A stretch of DNA of 64,000 nt, taken from NCBI GenBank assembly GCA_028281495.1, contig JANQJU010000065.1, forward strand, positions 1-64,000, written 5' to 3'. The notes under the pieces are model-generated. The model was not told the origin of the DNA and ran no database searches. It worked only from the letters and a program-made list of their open reading frames with translations. A program made the translations under genes and the position numbers. This document shows, piece after piece, positions 27,304 through 36,865 of the stretch. Source of the stretch: SAR324 cluster bacterium. Its GTDB lineage: Bacteria; SAR324; NAC60-12. Position 1 is the first letter of the stretch. Each line of letters opens with the position of its first letter.

Positions 27304-28305
27304 TCAATGACTCAGAACAATACGGTAGCGCACTTGACCGCTTCTGAGATGGGCAATGGCATCATTGGCTTGCTCAAAACTGTACTTTTCCACCGTGGGT
27401 TCGATTTTATGCCGTGCTGCGAAATCTAACATTTGTGCAATCACTCCGGGGCTGCCGACAGGTGACCCAGAGATCGTCCACTGTCCACCGAGCAAAAGCG
27501 GCACGCTTGCATCCAGTGGTTCCAATGTGGCTCCCACGAAGTGGAGGCGTCCTTTAGGCCGCAACGTTCCGAGATAGGCGTTCCAATTCAATTTCACGTT
27601 TACTGTTGAAATGATCAGATCGAACTTTCCTGAAGCTTCGTCGATTTCAGAAGAGTCCCGCGAATTGAGGGTGTGATGTGCGCCGAGTTCCAAAGCTTCC
27701 GTTCTCTTGTTTTCACTTGAGGTGAAAGCCGTCACTTCACACCCCCATGCATTTAAAAATTTCACCGCCAAGTGTCCCAATCCTCCAATACCGATCACAG
27801 CGACCCGATCCGTCGGTTTGATATCGAATTGGACCAAAGGATTGAAAACCGTGATTCCCCCGCAAAAAAGCGGGCCTGCACTTTCCCGGTCAATGGAGTC
27901 AGGAAGCTTCACCACGCTGGGAGCTTTTGCCCGGACTTTCTCAGCAAATCCGCCGTGCCGGCCGACTATGGTAGGACGTCTAGAAGCACACAAATTGTGG
28001 TCACCCGACATACATGAGCTGCATGTCATGCAGTATCCGGCATGCCAACCAAGCCCCACCCAGTCTCCTGTTTTGAGATCGCTGACATTTTCACCAACCG
28101 AAGCAATCGTGCCTACCACTTCATGTCCTGGAACAAGAGGATACTGGGAAGCTCCCCATTCATTGTTAATCATACTGAGGTCGCTGTGACATATCCCACA
28201 ATGCTTCACATCGATTTCCACTTCATCTCTTTTTAACAAGCCAGGGTCGTACTCAAAAGGCTTGAGTTCACCTCCACGTTCAAACGCAGCATATGCTTTG
28301 ATCAT
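27304..28305 (-). CDS. Zinc-dependent alcohol dehydrogenase, cinnamyl/YahK type
   Basis: This 333-residue medium-chain dehydrogenase oxidises alcohols or reduces aldehydes. The catalytic-zinc ligands are visible in CGICHSD (Cys36) and GHEVVG (His61-Glu62). The structural-zinc cysteines lie in CMTCSSCMSGDHNLC. The cofactor site is VAVIGIGGLGHLAVKF followed by SSENKR, a Ser-Lys-Arg environment favouring NADP(H). GGAG precedes the ATG. It is convergent with the GST gene. Aldehyde detoxification would suit the neighbouring GST and LysR, but that is inference. Confidence 0.93.
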   Translation of the reverse strand: MIKAYAAFERGGELKPFEYDPGLLKRDEVEIDVKHCGICHSDLSMINNEWGASQYPLVPGHEVVGTIASVGENVSDLKTGDWVGLGWHAGYCMTCSSCMSGDHNLCASRRPTIVGRHGGFAEKVRAKAPSVVKLPDSIDRESAGPLFCGGITVFNPLVQFDIKPTDRVAVIGIGGLGHLAVKFLNAWGCEVTAFTSSENKRTEALELGAHHTLNSRDSSEIDEASGKFDLIISTVNVKLNWNAYLGTLRPKGRLHFVGATLEPLDASVPLLLGGQWTISGSPVGSPGVIAQMLDFAARHKIEPTVEKYSFEQANDAIAHLRSGQVRYRIVLSH

Positions 28306-28368
28306 CCGATTTCTCCGAAATACACCTCTGCTTTGACTCTTAGCATCGCAGCAGAGGACTGCCGAGAT

Positions 28369-29745
28369 TCAGCCCGCAGTGACACTCACTCCGTCAACAA
28401 GGATGTAGGGAGCAACGATATCTCCTATCAGGCGATGGGGTTGCGAGCCTATACTTACGATCTGTTTTAACAAATCAAATACATTGCCTGAAACCATGAT
28501 TTCATGGACAGCATGGGTGCGTTGTCCGTTTTCAATCCACCACGAGTTTTTAGCAACACCTGAGAACTGTCCTGAGATGGAATCGTTGTTACCACTGAAG
28601 CGTTTCAGAACAAGCCCTGTATTCAGTTGGGTGGGCAGTAAGGCTTCGTCTACCGTTTGTCCGGCAACTCCCTCAAATGTGAGATTAGAAAAGCCGGTCC
28701 GTGGTAGCGAACGAGCATTTCCATTGGCGTTGCCTGTAGGTGCAACCCCTTCTCGATGGGCAGAAAAACAGTTATGAGCTAGAAAGCTGAGCACCCCTTC
28801 TATCAATAAATCATGGCGTTGCGTATGAACGCCTTCTCGATCAAAAGGGAGCCACCCCGAAGCCCGTTGCTGATTCTGTGGATCTTCGTATACGTTAAGA
28901 ATATTGGAGGCCACCGAATCTCCTACCAGCCCTTGCCAAGCACTGATACCGTCCTGATGATTTTTGGCATTGCAATTGGTTTCCAGCAAACCTCCGAGTA
29001 AATCGACAACTGCGATGGGATGCAGCAAAACTCGACCTTTGTATGACTTTCCAGGACGTGCTCCTAAAGAACCAACTAGGGACTCCCGAAGCCTTCGCAT
29101 CGTTTCTTCCACGCGTTTATCGATTTCTGAAAACCGAATGACGCTAGCGCCATCATAGTCAAAGCTAGTGATGTCGTCGCCATCCCGACCGCTTCCCATT
29201 CCAAACCAACTGAAATCGGAAGATGTTACGGCTTGGCGAACTCCATTGGAATTGGCCACCGTGTCCGTTTTCACAGTGCACTCCGCTTCGACTCGCTCGA
29301 TGGCCACTTTGGGATCTTGAGTGGCTTCATTCACAACCTGTTCCGCGAGTTTACACAAACCCTCTGCATGTAAAGCGCTCAGGTCTTCATCATAGGCTTC
29401 AAAGTACTCCGGATTTGACTGTTCCGATGCGATTTGGTGGTGCTCACTGGGTATAGAAAATTCAGCCACTTGCTTCGTTTCTTGAGCCACTTCTCGAAGC
29501 CGCTCAGGATCATTGGCATTTGTGGTCATGAACCCTAATTTGCCATCCATAATGGCACGAACGCCATATTGAGTATTGGTGTGTGTGGTGCTCACAGAAA
29601 AGTCGTTGTTCTCATACACCACCCGCATCGTACGGGAACGGGTGGCCACGATTTCTCCATGTAAGGAAGAAGAAGGTGGTAATGCTTCTAACAAGATTTC
29701 ACTATTTGTTAACAATTCATTGGCTTGGTCTTGCGGTTGATTCAT
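28369..29745 (-). CDS. pmbA: PmbA/TldE subunit of the TldD-TldE protease
   Basis: This 458-residue protein is the TldE (PmbA) partner of TldD. In Escherichia coli the pair forms a cytoplasmic zinc protease that matures microcin B17 and degrades CcdA. The family layout is clear: an N-terminal mixed domain with YGVRAIMDGKLGFMTTNANDPERL, and a beta-rich C-terminal half ending in the NVFDLLKQIVSIGS region. It lacks the HExxxH motif, as expected for TldE. The ATG overlaps the tldD stop by 4 bp, so expression is coupled. Confidence 0.93.
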   Translation of the reverse strand: MNQPQDQANELLTNSEILLEALPPSSSLHGEIVATRSRTMRVVYENNDFSVSTTHTNTQYGVRAIMDGKLGFMTTNANDPERLREVAQETKQVAEFSIPSEHHQIASEQSNPEYFEAYDEDLSALHAEGLCKLAEQVVNEATQDPKVAIERVEAECTVKTDTVANSNGVRQAVTSSDFSWFGMGSGRDGDDITSFDYDGASVIRFSEIDKRVEETMRRLRESLVGSLGARPGKSYKGRVLLHPIAVVDLLGGLLETNCNAKNHQDGISAWQGLVGDSVASNILNVYEDPQNQQRASGWLPFDREGVHTQRHDLLIEGVLSFLAHNCFSAHREGVAPTGNANGNARSLPRTGFSNLTFEGVAGQTVDEALLPTQLNTGLVLKRFSGNNDSISGQFSGVAKNSWWIENGQRTHAVHEIMVSGNVFDLLKQIVSIGSQPHRLIGDIVAPYILVDGVSVTAG

Positions 29746-31178
29746 GATTGCGCTCCTCCAACTAATAATTCACATCGGATGTAGGGACCGCCTGCATCCA
29801 CTTTTGCGGGTTGACCTTTACCGCAATGTCCTGAACCCACACCCCATTGAAAATCCTTACTAACAGCATCTACCGATTTTAGAACATCAAAGGCATTGCC
29901 GGAAACGGTTAAGTTTTTTACGGACTCTCCCAACTTGCCATTGACGATGCGACGAACTTTTTGAGCACCAAACATGAATTCTCCGGTGGTATCGGCTTGC
30001 CCGCCCATCGGCCCATCAATGAAATAGCCGTCTTCGATTCCATTGATCATCGAATCCAGTTCATCGTCTCCTGGAGCGATATACGTGTTGCGCATCCGGA
30101 TGATGGGTTCGTCACTGAATTCCCAGGCGCGAGCATTTCCGGTAGGTTCCACTCCGTGTTCGGCAGCCGATTCTCGATTGTGGAGATAACTCACCAATTT
30201 TCCTTCTTTGATAATTTCCGTTTTTTCGCAAAGCACCCCTTCGTCATCCACTGGCAAAATACCTCCAGCTCCCTCGTTGTATTCGCTAATTCCGCTATCG
30301 CAAAGGGTGACTAAGGAAGAAGCAACGGTTTCTCCGATTTTACCTTTAGCCACGGATCCACCTTTTACCAAATCGGCTTCAACCGTGTGCCCAATCGCTT
30401 CATGACTGAGCAGCCCCACCATTGCGGGAGAGAGCACAACTTTTTTTCTCCCTCCAGGGCCTTCCGGTGCAGATAGCAAAACCACCGCCTCTTCGGCAGC
30501 CTGAGAGATCATGCTTTCGGCAGGCTGGTTGAAAAACAAGCATTCCCAACTCCCCGTACCGCCAACGCTTTCAAGACCAGTCGAATGCCGGGTACCATCA
30601 GCGCCAAAGGCGATCATGTAGACTTCCGGGCGGGCCAATTTGATATGGCAATTCGCGCCGTCCGAGGTCATGATGATTTTATCTTCAAACAATTCTGTGT
30701 ACTGGCATATCGCAGCTTCCACTTTCTCAGCGGCTTGACGAATTTCCGCTTCGGAATCTTTCACAAATGCGAGCTTTTCTCCAAGTGGCATGGACCACAA
30801 TTCGTCATAACCCGGCACAAAAAAGCGCCCTTGGGCGAGTTTGGTCGTGCTTGCGATTTGAACTTTCTGTTTTTTTCTAGAATTCAATTCATGAGCCATT
30901 CGCTCTGCATCTTGTAAGGCCTGCTCCAAGCCAGTCAGAGAAAGATCAGAACTCGATGCGAATCCCCATGTTCCATTAACAAGCACACGGAGGCCCACTC
31001 CTTCGTAGTGGCTTGAACTGAGGTTTTCCATCTCTCCTTTACGCACCCGCAATGCTCGGCTGCGGCGATGATGATAACGCACCTCAGCCCAATGTGGGCA
31101 TCGTGCAACGGTTTTTTGTAGATTATCCCACAAGGTATCAGTGTAAGTGGGTGAACTGGTAGTGTTTGTATCGGTCAT
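29742..31178 (-). CDS. tldD: TldD, catalytic subunit of the TldD-TldE protease
   Basis: This 478-residue protein carries the zinc-binding motif HEAIGH (HExxxH) in SHEAIGHTVEADLVKGG, about residue 255, the hallmark of the catalytic TldD subunit. The C-terminal part includes GGQADTTGEFMFGAQKVRRI and NAFDVLKSVDAVSKDFQWG, which fit the family. AAAGGTGA lies before the ATG. The first 41 bases overlap the end of the upstream HtrA-like gene, and its stop overlaps pmbA, giving a tightly coupled three-gene operon. The substrate here is unknown; no peptide precursor gene was recognised beside it. Confidence 0.93.
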   Translation of the reverse strand: MTDTNTTSSPTYTDTLWDNLQKTVARCPHWAEVRYHHRRSRALRVRKGEMENLSSSHYEGVGLRVLVNGTWGFASSSDLSLTGLEQALQDAERMAHELNSRKKQKVQIASTTKLAQGRFFVPGYDELWSMPLGEKLAFVKDSEAEIRQAAEKVEAAICQYTELFEDKIIMTSDGANCHIKLARPEVYMIAFGADGTRHSTGLESVGGTGSWECLFFNQPAESMISQAAEEAVVLLSAPEGPGGRKKVVLSPAMVGLLSHEAIGHTVEADLVKGGSVAKGKIGETVASSLVTLCDSGISEYNEGAGGILPVDDEGVLCEKTEIIKEGKLVSYLHNRESAAEHGVEPTGNARAWEFSDEPIIRMRNTYIAPGDDELDSMINGIEDGYFIDGPMGGQADTTGEFMFGAQKVRRIVNGKLGESVKNLTVSGNAFDVLKSVDAVSKDFQWGVGSGHCGKGQPAKVDAGGPYIRCELLVGGAQS

Positions 31179-32142
31179 CGGAAATCACCTTTAATTCGTT
31201 AACGTTGTTGCGCTGTAAAACAGTCAATTGAAACGGAACTCCAGCTTCGCCAGTGCCCCATATGGTGCGAAATAGTGTTTCTAATGTGTCAATTTGTTTG
31301 CCATTTACTCCAAGAATGATGTCCCCTACCTCAATTCCTGCTTTGTTGGCCGGACTTTGAGGCGTGACTCGGTTCACAATCACACGGCCATATTGCTCGG
31401 AAACGTTCACTCCCAACCAAGGCCGTGGGGGAACTGAAGGGCGACCATGTTTCACTAAATCAGCCATAATCGGCTTCAGTTCGTTGATGGGAACAAACAT
31501 GTTTCCCGGTATCTGAAGCCCTTCGGTTTGAAGAAATTCCCTCAAAAACAACGAGCCGACCCCAACTAATTTTCCAGAACTGTCCACCAAAGCCGCCCCT
31601 GCAAAATCGGAAACCGCGGGTACTATAAAAATGGCATCATCCAATAGATATTCCCAGTACCCGGCAAAGGTGTCCCGGTCGGCAATAAAAACTTCAGTTA
31701 CGGTCGGTTTGTCCATTCCAGAACGGCTAGCAACCCAAGCGGTATCTCTTTTATTGAGCGATGCTGAATTGCCCAACTCCAATGGCTTTGCGTTCAGCGG
31801 TACCAAAGCCTGAACCAGTCCGAAGCCGCTTGACGCATCATAGCCAATAATGGAAGCTGGTAAAATGCGACCATCCACATCAACGATTTCAGCGGCCTGT
31901 GCTTCCAGCATAAGATAGCCTATGGTGACCACCATACCTTCTCCGTCGATCACCACACCAGTGCCTTCGCGTTCGCCGCCTAAAAACTTAGCCGTGCGAG
32001 CGGTGCTAGGAACTTGGGTTCTCAAACCAACCACCGATTTTTGAAGATCGTTTTTTTTGCTGTCTTCCGTTTCGGCCCAAGCTTGATGACCTAGTCCCCC
32101 CCATACCATCATTAGGATAAGAATCAGTATATGTGTTTTCAT
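31138..32142 (-). CDS. HtrA/DegP-like PDZ protein lacking the catalytic triad
   Basis: This 334-residue exported protein has a signal peptide cleaved near residue 23 (AWA before ETED), a trypsin-like domain of HtrA layout (about 45-225) and one PDZ domain (about 240-330: PWLGVNVSEQ, NRVTPQSPANKAGIEVGDIILGVNGKQID). All three catalytic positions appear replaced. TNAHVV of HtrA reads TIGYLM (His to Tyr76), TDLALL reads SGFGLV (Asp to Gly106), and GNSGGPLV reads DFAGAALV (Ser to Ala181). It is therefore probably a peptide- or protein-binding scaffold or chaperone in the periplasm. GGAGG lies before the ATG. It overlaps tldD by 41 bp and heads that operon. Confidence 0.9.
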   Translation of the reverse strand: MKTHILILILMMVWGGLGHQAWAETEDSKKNDLQKSVVGLRTQVPSTARTAKFLGGEREGTGVVIDGEGMVVTIGYLMLEAQAAEIVDVDGRILPASIIGYDASSGFGLVQALVPLNAKPLELGNSASLNKRDTAWVASRSGMDKPTVTEVFIADRDTFAGYWEYLLDDAIFIVPAVSDFAGAALVDSSGKLVGVGSLFLREFLQTEGLQIPGNMFVPINELKPIMADLVKHGRPSVPPRPWLGVNVSEQYGRVIVNRVTPQSPANKAGIEVGDIILGVNGKQIDTLETLFRTIWGTGEAGVPFQLTVLQRNNVNELKVISDDRYKHYQFTHLH

Positions 32143-32457
32143 GAGACCTCCTTCGATTTAGGTTTGTATGCTCTCAGATCGAGTCGCCACAAAAAAAATC
32201 TCGGCATACAACCTATCTATTTGTTATAGGGTGAATTAGAGCATGACCGAACTTATGAAACGAACTCAAACTTGATGATAAAAAACGGTGCGCAAAAAAC
32301 TTTAAAGCGGGGAAAGTTTCTAGCCGTTTCTAAAATAAAGATACCTGCAATTCCAATTGAAAACAATGAGATCCGAAGATCTTGCTTTCTTGGCAAAGTG
32401 TGTGAATAACTCGTAAGGATCCAATACACTCAACTTTAAACGGAACTCTTAACCATT
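32143..32457. other. Divergent promoter region, 315 bp
   Basis: This gap separates the HtrA-like/tldD operon (minus) from the GAF cyclase gene (plus). It must hold both promoters. I see no gene, clear -35/-10 pair or strong palindrome in it. Confidence 0.5.
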
Positions 32458-34923
32458 ATGCAACTTTTCAAATCCCCAAACTTGTACAGCAAGCTTTTGA
32501 TGTTCGTAGTGCTATCGTTAGCCATTAGTGGGGGAGCCGCATTTTATTTGATTCATGCTCAATTGAGATCCGTCGTTTATGAGCAAACCACTAGGGTGTT
32601 TGAAAGTGATCTTCGTGCCATTCGAACTTTTTTGTTGCGCGAAACCGATCAAATGCAAGCTTTGACACAACAAATCTCCAATTCAGAAGGCCTTCTCGCC
32701 ACCATGGAATTAAAAACCTATTCTGAGTTGTCAACAATCACGGAACCGTTTCGTCAGATGATCCAAGATCGATGGCAAATTGGAGAATTGTTGATTGCAG
32801 ATCAGGAGGGGCAGGTGATCCATTGGGAAACCGGGGCATTCGAAATCTTGGACACTGAAATACGGCAAAACGCATTTGGTATGCATATCAAATACGGAAG
32901 GCATCGCCTATTCACGCAAACTGCACTGATTGGTATTACCGGCCAACCGATCGGCTATGTCGTAGTGATCCAACAATTGACGGACAACACATTTTTTTTT
33001 CAACGGCTTCGAGACACTTTGGGAAAAGACGTGGTTTTGTTGGAGGGGCCATACCAAATTGGATCCACCTTTCCCGAGTCACCGGGAATTTTTCAACGAA
33101 CGGATGTGACTGACGAGCTGTTCACCGCTTTCAACGACCGATTTATTGGAACAGAACGGGATATTGAGGCCTTGTTTTCAGGTTATGAACTTCAAGTTTT
33201 GATTTTGGAATCGCTGGATTCCTTCAATCAATATTTGAATGGGTTGTATATAGGCACATTTCTGTTTTTAATCATTCTTGTAGGCACCCTGGTATTGGTC
33301 ATCGGCAATTACTTTTCTCGTAACATTCGGAAACCGATGCTCATGCTACGAACCGGGTTAGATGACATTCGCAATGGAGATCTAGAAACCCGAATTTATC
33401 TTGGAAAACAAGATGAGTGGAATGTGATTGAAACGGCCCTCAACGGCATGGCCGACCAATTGAAGCAATCGCATGATACATTGGAAAGAAAGGTGGCAGA
33501 ACGCACGAATGAGCTACACGAAGCTTTGGAAGCCACCCAAGCCAAGGAAGAAGAAATTGCGCATATCAACCAAGTCACCCAAATGTTAAACGCTTCCTTG
33601 GATTTGGATGAGGTGATGGAAATGCTCCTTGACTCCCTCAGAGAGATTTTCCATTTCGATCAAATGGGCATCCTACTCTTGGACGAAAATTCGGAGAAAT
33701 TGAGTTTGTATGCAGCCTATGGTGAAGGATTCACACCTCAGCGTTTGGAGCAGTTGCGCCAAATACCTATCTCTTTTAAAACAAGCCGAAGTTTCTTCGT
33801 TCAAACCATTCAAGATGACGAGCCATACTACCTTCCAGAGGTCACTCAAAGCTTGATCGAGCAGTTTGAAGACGAAGATCGCGTTTTATTTGACGTTAAC
33901 CCATTGAAAGCGGTCCTGTTCTATCCACTGCGAGTGCAGAACTTCATCATCGGTACACTGGTGTTTGGCAACCGGAACGACCCATTTCGCTTCACCGAAG
34001 AAAAACTAGAAATGCTTCAACGTTATGTCGTTCAAATTGGTACGACAGTTCGAAATGCGCAGTTGTACGACCGTAGCAAAAACACGCGACGTGAAGTGGA
34101 AGCCAAAAACGAGCAATTGGAAGAACTTTCTGAGAAACTTTCCAAATATCTTTCACCTCAGGTCTATGCTTCGATCTTTTCAGGAAAGCAAGGGGGCAAG
34201 CTCGAATCGTATCGAAAAAACCTGACGGTGTTGTTTTCTTCGATCCCGGATTTCCCTGCTTTGACTGAGCGACTGGAGTCGGAAACCCTGACTTCTTTAC
34301 TTAACACCTACCTCAACAGCATGGCCGATGTCGCATTGCGGTATGGAGGAACACTCGACAAGTTCATGGGGGACAACATCATGATCTTTTTTGGGGACCC
34401 CGAAAGTCGAGGTGAGATCGAGGACGCACTCGCTTGTGTTTCTATGGCATTGGAAATGAGAGAACGGATGAAAATATTGCAACCGAGATGGAATGCTTAT
34501 GGTGTGACCGATCCGCTTTGTTTACGTATTGGGATCAATACCGGGTATTGTACTGTGGGGAATTTTGGTTCTGAAAACCGGATGGATTATACAATTGTCG
34601 GCAACCAAGTGAATGTAGCCCATCGCCTCGAGGAACTAGCAGACCCCGACGAAATTCGACTCTCCCCTTCGACCTATGCTTGTGTGAAGGATATCATCCA
34701 TTGCAAAAGATCGGGCTTCATGCCCATCGAAGGTCCAGGCAGCTCTGTTGTGACGTATCTCGCTCTCGACTTTTATGATCGGGATCCGTCGGGAAGCAAA
34801 CCGATTTTTATCGAAGGCCAAGGGTATAGTTTTCGTTTCAGTGCTACAGAAATACCAGAAAGGGCCCGTCAGAAAGCTGCTAAAAAAATTAAAAATGCGC
34901 TGAAGCAATTGGGGAAGGATTGA
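32458..34923 (+). CDS. HAMP-GAF class III cyclase with a degenerate metal site
   Basis: This 821-residue membrane protein has a first helix at about residues 12-32, an extracytoplasmic sensor, a second helix at about 262-285, a HAMP domain, a coiled coil, a GAF domain (about 375-540) and a class III cyclase domain (about 585-775). The cyclase keeps the second metal site (KFMGDNIMIFFGD) and the GNFGSENRMDYTIVGNQVNVAHRLEE region. The first metal-binding Asp, normally in LFxDIxxFT, is replaced: the segment reads LFSSIPDF. Class III enzymes need both Asp residues, so activity is doubtful unless a partner subunit supplies one. A typical neighbour-type copy with an intact site occurs at 58325-60397. 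Confidence 0.88.
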   Translation: MQLFKSPNLYSKLLMFVVLSLAISGGAAFYLIHAQLRSVVYEQTTRVFESDLRAIRTFLLRETDQMQALTQQISNSEGLLATMELKTYSELSTITEPFRQMIQDRWQIGELLIADQEGQVIHWETGAFEILDTEIRQNAFGMHIKYGRHRLFTQTALIGITGQPIGYVVVIQQLTDNTFFFQRLRDTLGKDVVLLEGPYQIGSTFPESPGIFQRTDVTDELFTAFNDRFIGTERDIEALFSGYELQVLILESLDSFNQYLNGLYIGTFLFLIILVGTLVLVIGNYFSRNIRKPMLMLRTGLDDIRNGDLETRIYLGKQDEWNVIETALNGMADQLKQSHDTLERKVAERTNELHEALEATQAKEEEIAHINQVTQMLNASLDLDEVMEMLLDSLREIFHFDQMGILLLDENSEKLSLYAAYGEGFTPQRLEQLRQIPISFKTSRSFFVQTIQDDEPYYLPEVTQSLIEQFEDEDRVLFDVNPLKAVLFYPLRVQNFIIGTLVFGNRNDPFRFTEEKLEMLQRYVVQIGTTVRNAQLYDRSKNTRREVEAKNEQLEELSEKLSKYLSPQVYASIFSGKQGGKLESYRKNLTVLFSSIPDFPALTERLESETLTSLLNTYLNSMADVALRYGGTLDKFMGDNIMIFFGDPESRGEIEDALACVSMALEMRERMKILQPRWNAYGVTDPLCLRIGINTGYCTVGNFGSENRMDYTIVGNQVNVAHRLEELADPDEIRLSPSTYACVKDIIHCKRSGFMPIEGPGSSVVTYLALDFYDRDPSGSKPIFIEGQGYSFRFSATEIPERARQKAAKKIKNALKQLGKD

Positions 34924-34938
34924 AGTGGGCGTGGGACA

Positions 34939-34965
34939 GCGGAACAGGAAGCGCGTCTGTTCCGC
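34939..34965. terminator. Stem-loop between convergent genes
   Basis: GCGGAACAG and CTGTTCCGC form a perfect 9-bp stem with a 9-base loop. It lies 15 bp after the cyclase stop and 15 bp before the end of the convergent lipoprotein gene, so it can serve both. No long T tract follows. Confidence 0.6.
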
Positions 34966-34980
34966 CTTCAGAAGGGATTC

Positions 34981-35271
34981 TTAGTTGCAGGAGTAAATTT
35001 TCCCATTAAATTCGGGATAGAACCAAACATCATCCATGCTGTCTCTGAGGAGGGTATTGCCTCCCGCTTCAGCCGCTTCGTTGCGAGCCAAAACCATAGT
35101 GCGCTCTTGACCGATAGAAGAAGCCCAGAGGGTGGAACGTCCAGTACACCCATATAGATCTTCTCGGTTATCAACGATTTTCACGCCTTCACCACCTGGA
35201 GTTAGGCTTAAACAACCTCCCAACAGGAGAGTCAAACAACCGATGCCTAACAAACGATAAAACAATTTCAT
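34981..35271 (-). CDS. Small lipoprotein, DUF4156-like
   Basis: This 96-residue protein has a lipoprotein signal with lipobox LLGGC at residues 16-20. The remainder (LTPGGEGVKIV, YGCTGRSTLWASS, ARNEAAEAGGNTLL) resembles DUF4156 envelope lipoproteins of unknown function. It is expected to be anchored in the outer membrane. It lies 36 bp downstream of the IHF/HU gene on the same strand. Confidence 0.82.
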   Translation of the reverse strand: MKLFYRLLGIGCLTLLLGGCLSLTPGGEGVKIVDNREDLYGCTGRSTLWASSIGQERTMVLARNEAAEAGGNTLLRDSMDDVWFYPEFNGKIYSCN

Positions 35272-35307
35272 AATTACCTCTCTTGGTTGAAGTTACTACT
35301 TGGGGTT

Positions 35308-35607
35308 TCACCCCTTTTTGGTGCGACTGACAGATTTATTAACTCGCTCTTTCAGATCTTTGCCGGTTTTGAAGACGGGCAATTTTTTCGGGGTCACTTC
35401 TACTTTTGCTCCGGTCTTCGGATTTCGTCCAACATAGCCTTTATAGTCTTTCACCAGGAACACCCCGAATCCCCGGATTTCCACTTTATCTCCTGTAGCT
35501 AACGCTTCTCTGATTGCATCAAAAAATAGATCCACCGATCTTTTTATTACTTGCGGCTTATGATCCAGTTCCTCGGTCAACTGTTCGACAATCTGCGATT
35601 TATTCAT
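35308..35607 (-). CDS. IHF/HU-family DNA-binding protein
   Basis: This 99-residue nucleoid protein bends DNA. It has two N-terminal helices, then the beta-arm with GRNPKTGAKVEV carrying the Pro that intercalates between base pairs, and KLPVFKTGKDLKERVN. The spacing favours an IHF-like subunit over HU, but which subunit is not clear. It probably acts as a homo- or heterodimer. A small G4/C4 stem covers its stop codon. Confidence 0.93.
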   Translation of the reverse strand: MNKSQIVEQLTEELDHKPQVIKRSVDLFFDAIREALATGDKVEIRGFGVFLVKDYKGYVGRNPKTGAKVEVTPKKLPVFKTGKDLKERVNKSVSRTKKG

Positions 35608-35764
35608 CTTGATTTCATAGTGAATTGGTTAGGGTGGGATGGTTTGCAATCTGGAAAAATCGCCTCAACATAATGTTTTTTAATCACATTTGTAAAGCCC
35701 ATAAACATGTTATTCGTATAGTTAAGGAACTTTCCTGGGAGGCCATTCGGAAAACCTCCACGTT

Positions 35765-36841
35765 TCAAACAGATTCCCCAGCGTTTACCGAGGGCGCTGC
35801 GGGTGGCAGTGGCTCATGACGTCGGCTTAAAATGACAGAAACCCATTTCCAACTCGGATGGCCTTCACAAATGAGTTTGATGGCTAATGTCAATAGCGGA
35901 GAAAGAATCACCCCCCCAATACCTAGTAAACTGCCCCACAGGAAAATTGAAACCAAAATCGTTTTAAATTTCAGATTGAATTCATCCCCTACCAGTTTGG
36001 GATCTAAAAATTGACCCCAAAAAATCTGATTGACAATCAACAACAGAAGCAAAAGCGCAGCGCTACCAAAGTCTTGAGTCACGACAATCACAAACATGGG
36101 CAAGATTGTTGCCACGACAGATCCCACCACCGGGAGGTAATTGAGCAAAAATGTGAGAAGCGCCCACAACAATGCAAAATCAATCTCAAAAAACGAGAGT
36201 AGCGTGTACACCATCAACCCCGTCCCCGCACTGATAAAGGTCTTGATCACCAAATAGCGTTGGATGTTGGATTGGAACTGACTCATTACTTCATAAAAGT
36301 GCGTTTGTCGAATGCCCAGGCGATCTGAGATCCTCGTGTAATTGTCTAAGCTTTCAGCGATTAAAAAAATGATAAACGTGAACAGGACTCTAAAAATCGA
36401 AACAGTGTCGTTGAGTATTTGGGTCAAGAGCGGTTGAATGGGGATATCCGTAATTGCCGACCGAAGATTAACATTTTGAACTCCCGGGACCCGAGTCAAC
36501 CACTCTTCCACGATTTTGAGCTTTTCCACGAAGAGATCTTTGTAAGTTTGCTGGACCGCAATCAGATCCCGAATTGTGTCAGTAATGATGAAAGTAAATA
36601 AATACACTAAAAATGAAAAACCACCCGCGATTAAGACGTAGGTCAAAAATTTGGGAAGATGAAATCGGTCATTCGCAGCATTGCTGATTCCTCGAAAGCA
36701 CGTCACAAAAAAGTAAGCAAACAACAGATATAACACCAAAGGACGAACTAGATGGATGAAGTATACTAAAATAGCGATAGCAATGATGCCGGTAGCAAAG
36801 GCGGTGATCTTGAGATACGGCAAATGACTGTTGGTAGACAT
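35765..36841 (-). CDS. AI-2E/PerM-family membrane permease
   Basis: This 358-residue protein has about eight membrane segments in the AI-2E transporter family layout: two to three N-terminal helices, a soluble loop rich in coiled segments (about 90-150), then the C-terminal bundle with the family's LNYLPVVGSVVATILP and LLLLIVNQIFWGQFLDPKLVG. Members have been linked to autoinducer-2 or ion export; the substrate here is unknown. It lies 24 bp downstream of the hybrid kinase gene on the same strand, so it may be co-expressed with it. Confidence 0.9.
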   Translation of the reverse strand: MSTNSHLPYLKITAFATGIIAIAILVYFIHLVRPLVLYLLFAYFFVTCFRGISNAANDRFHLPKFLTYVLIAGGFSFLVYLFTFIITDTIRDLIAVQQTYKDLFVEKLKIVEEWLTRVPGVQNVNLRSAITDIPIQPLLTQILNDTVSIFRVLFTFIIFLIAESLDNYTRISDRLGIRQTHFYEVMSQFQSNIQRYLVIKTFISAGTGLMVYTLLSFFEIDFALLWALLTFLLNYLPVVGSVVATILPMFVIVVTQDFGSAALLLLLLIVNQIFWGQFLDPKLVGDEFNLKFKTILVSIFLWGSLLGIGGVILSPLLTLAIKLICEGHPSWKWVSVILSRRHEPLPPAAPSVNAGESV

Positions 36842-36865
36842 CTTGGGGTTTTACATGTGAATCGT

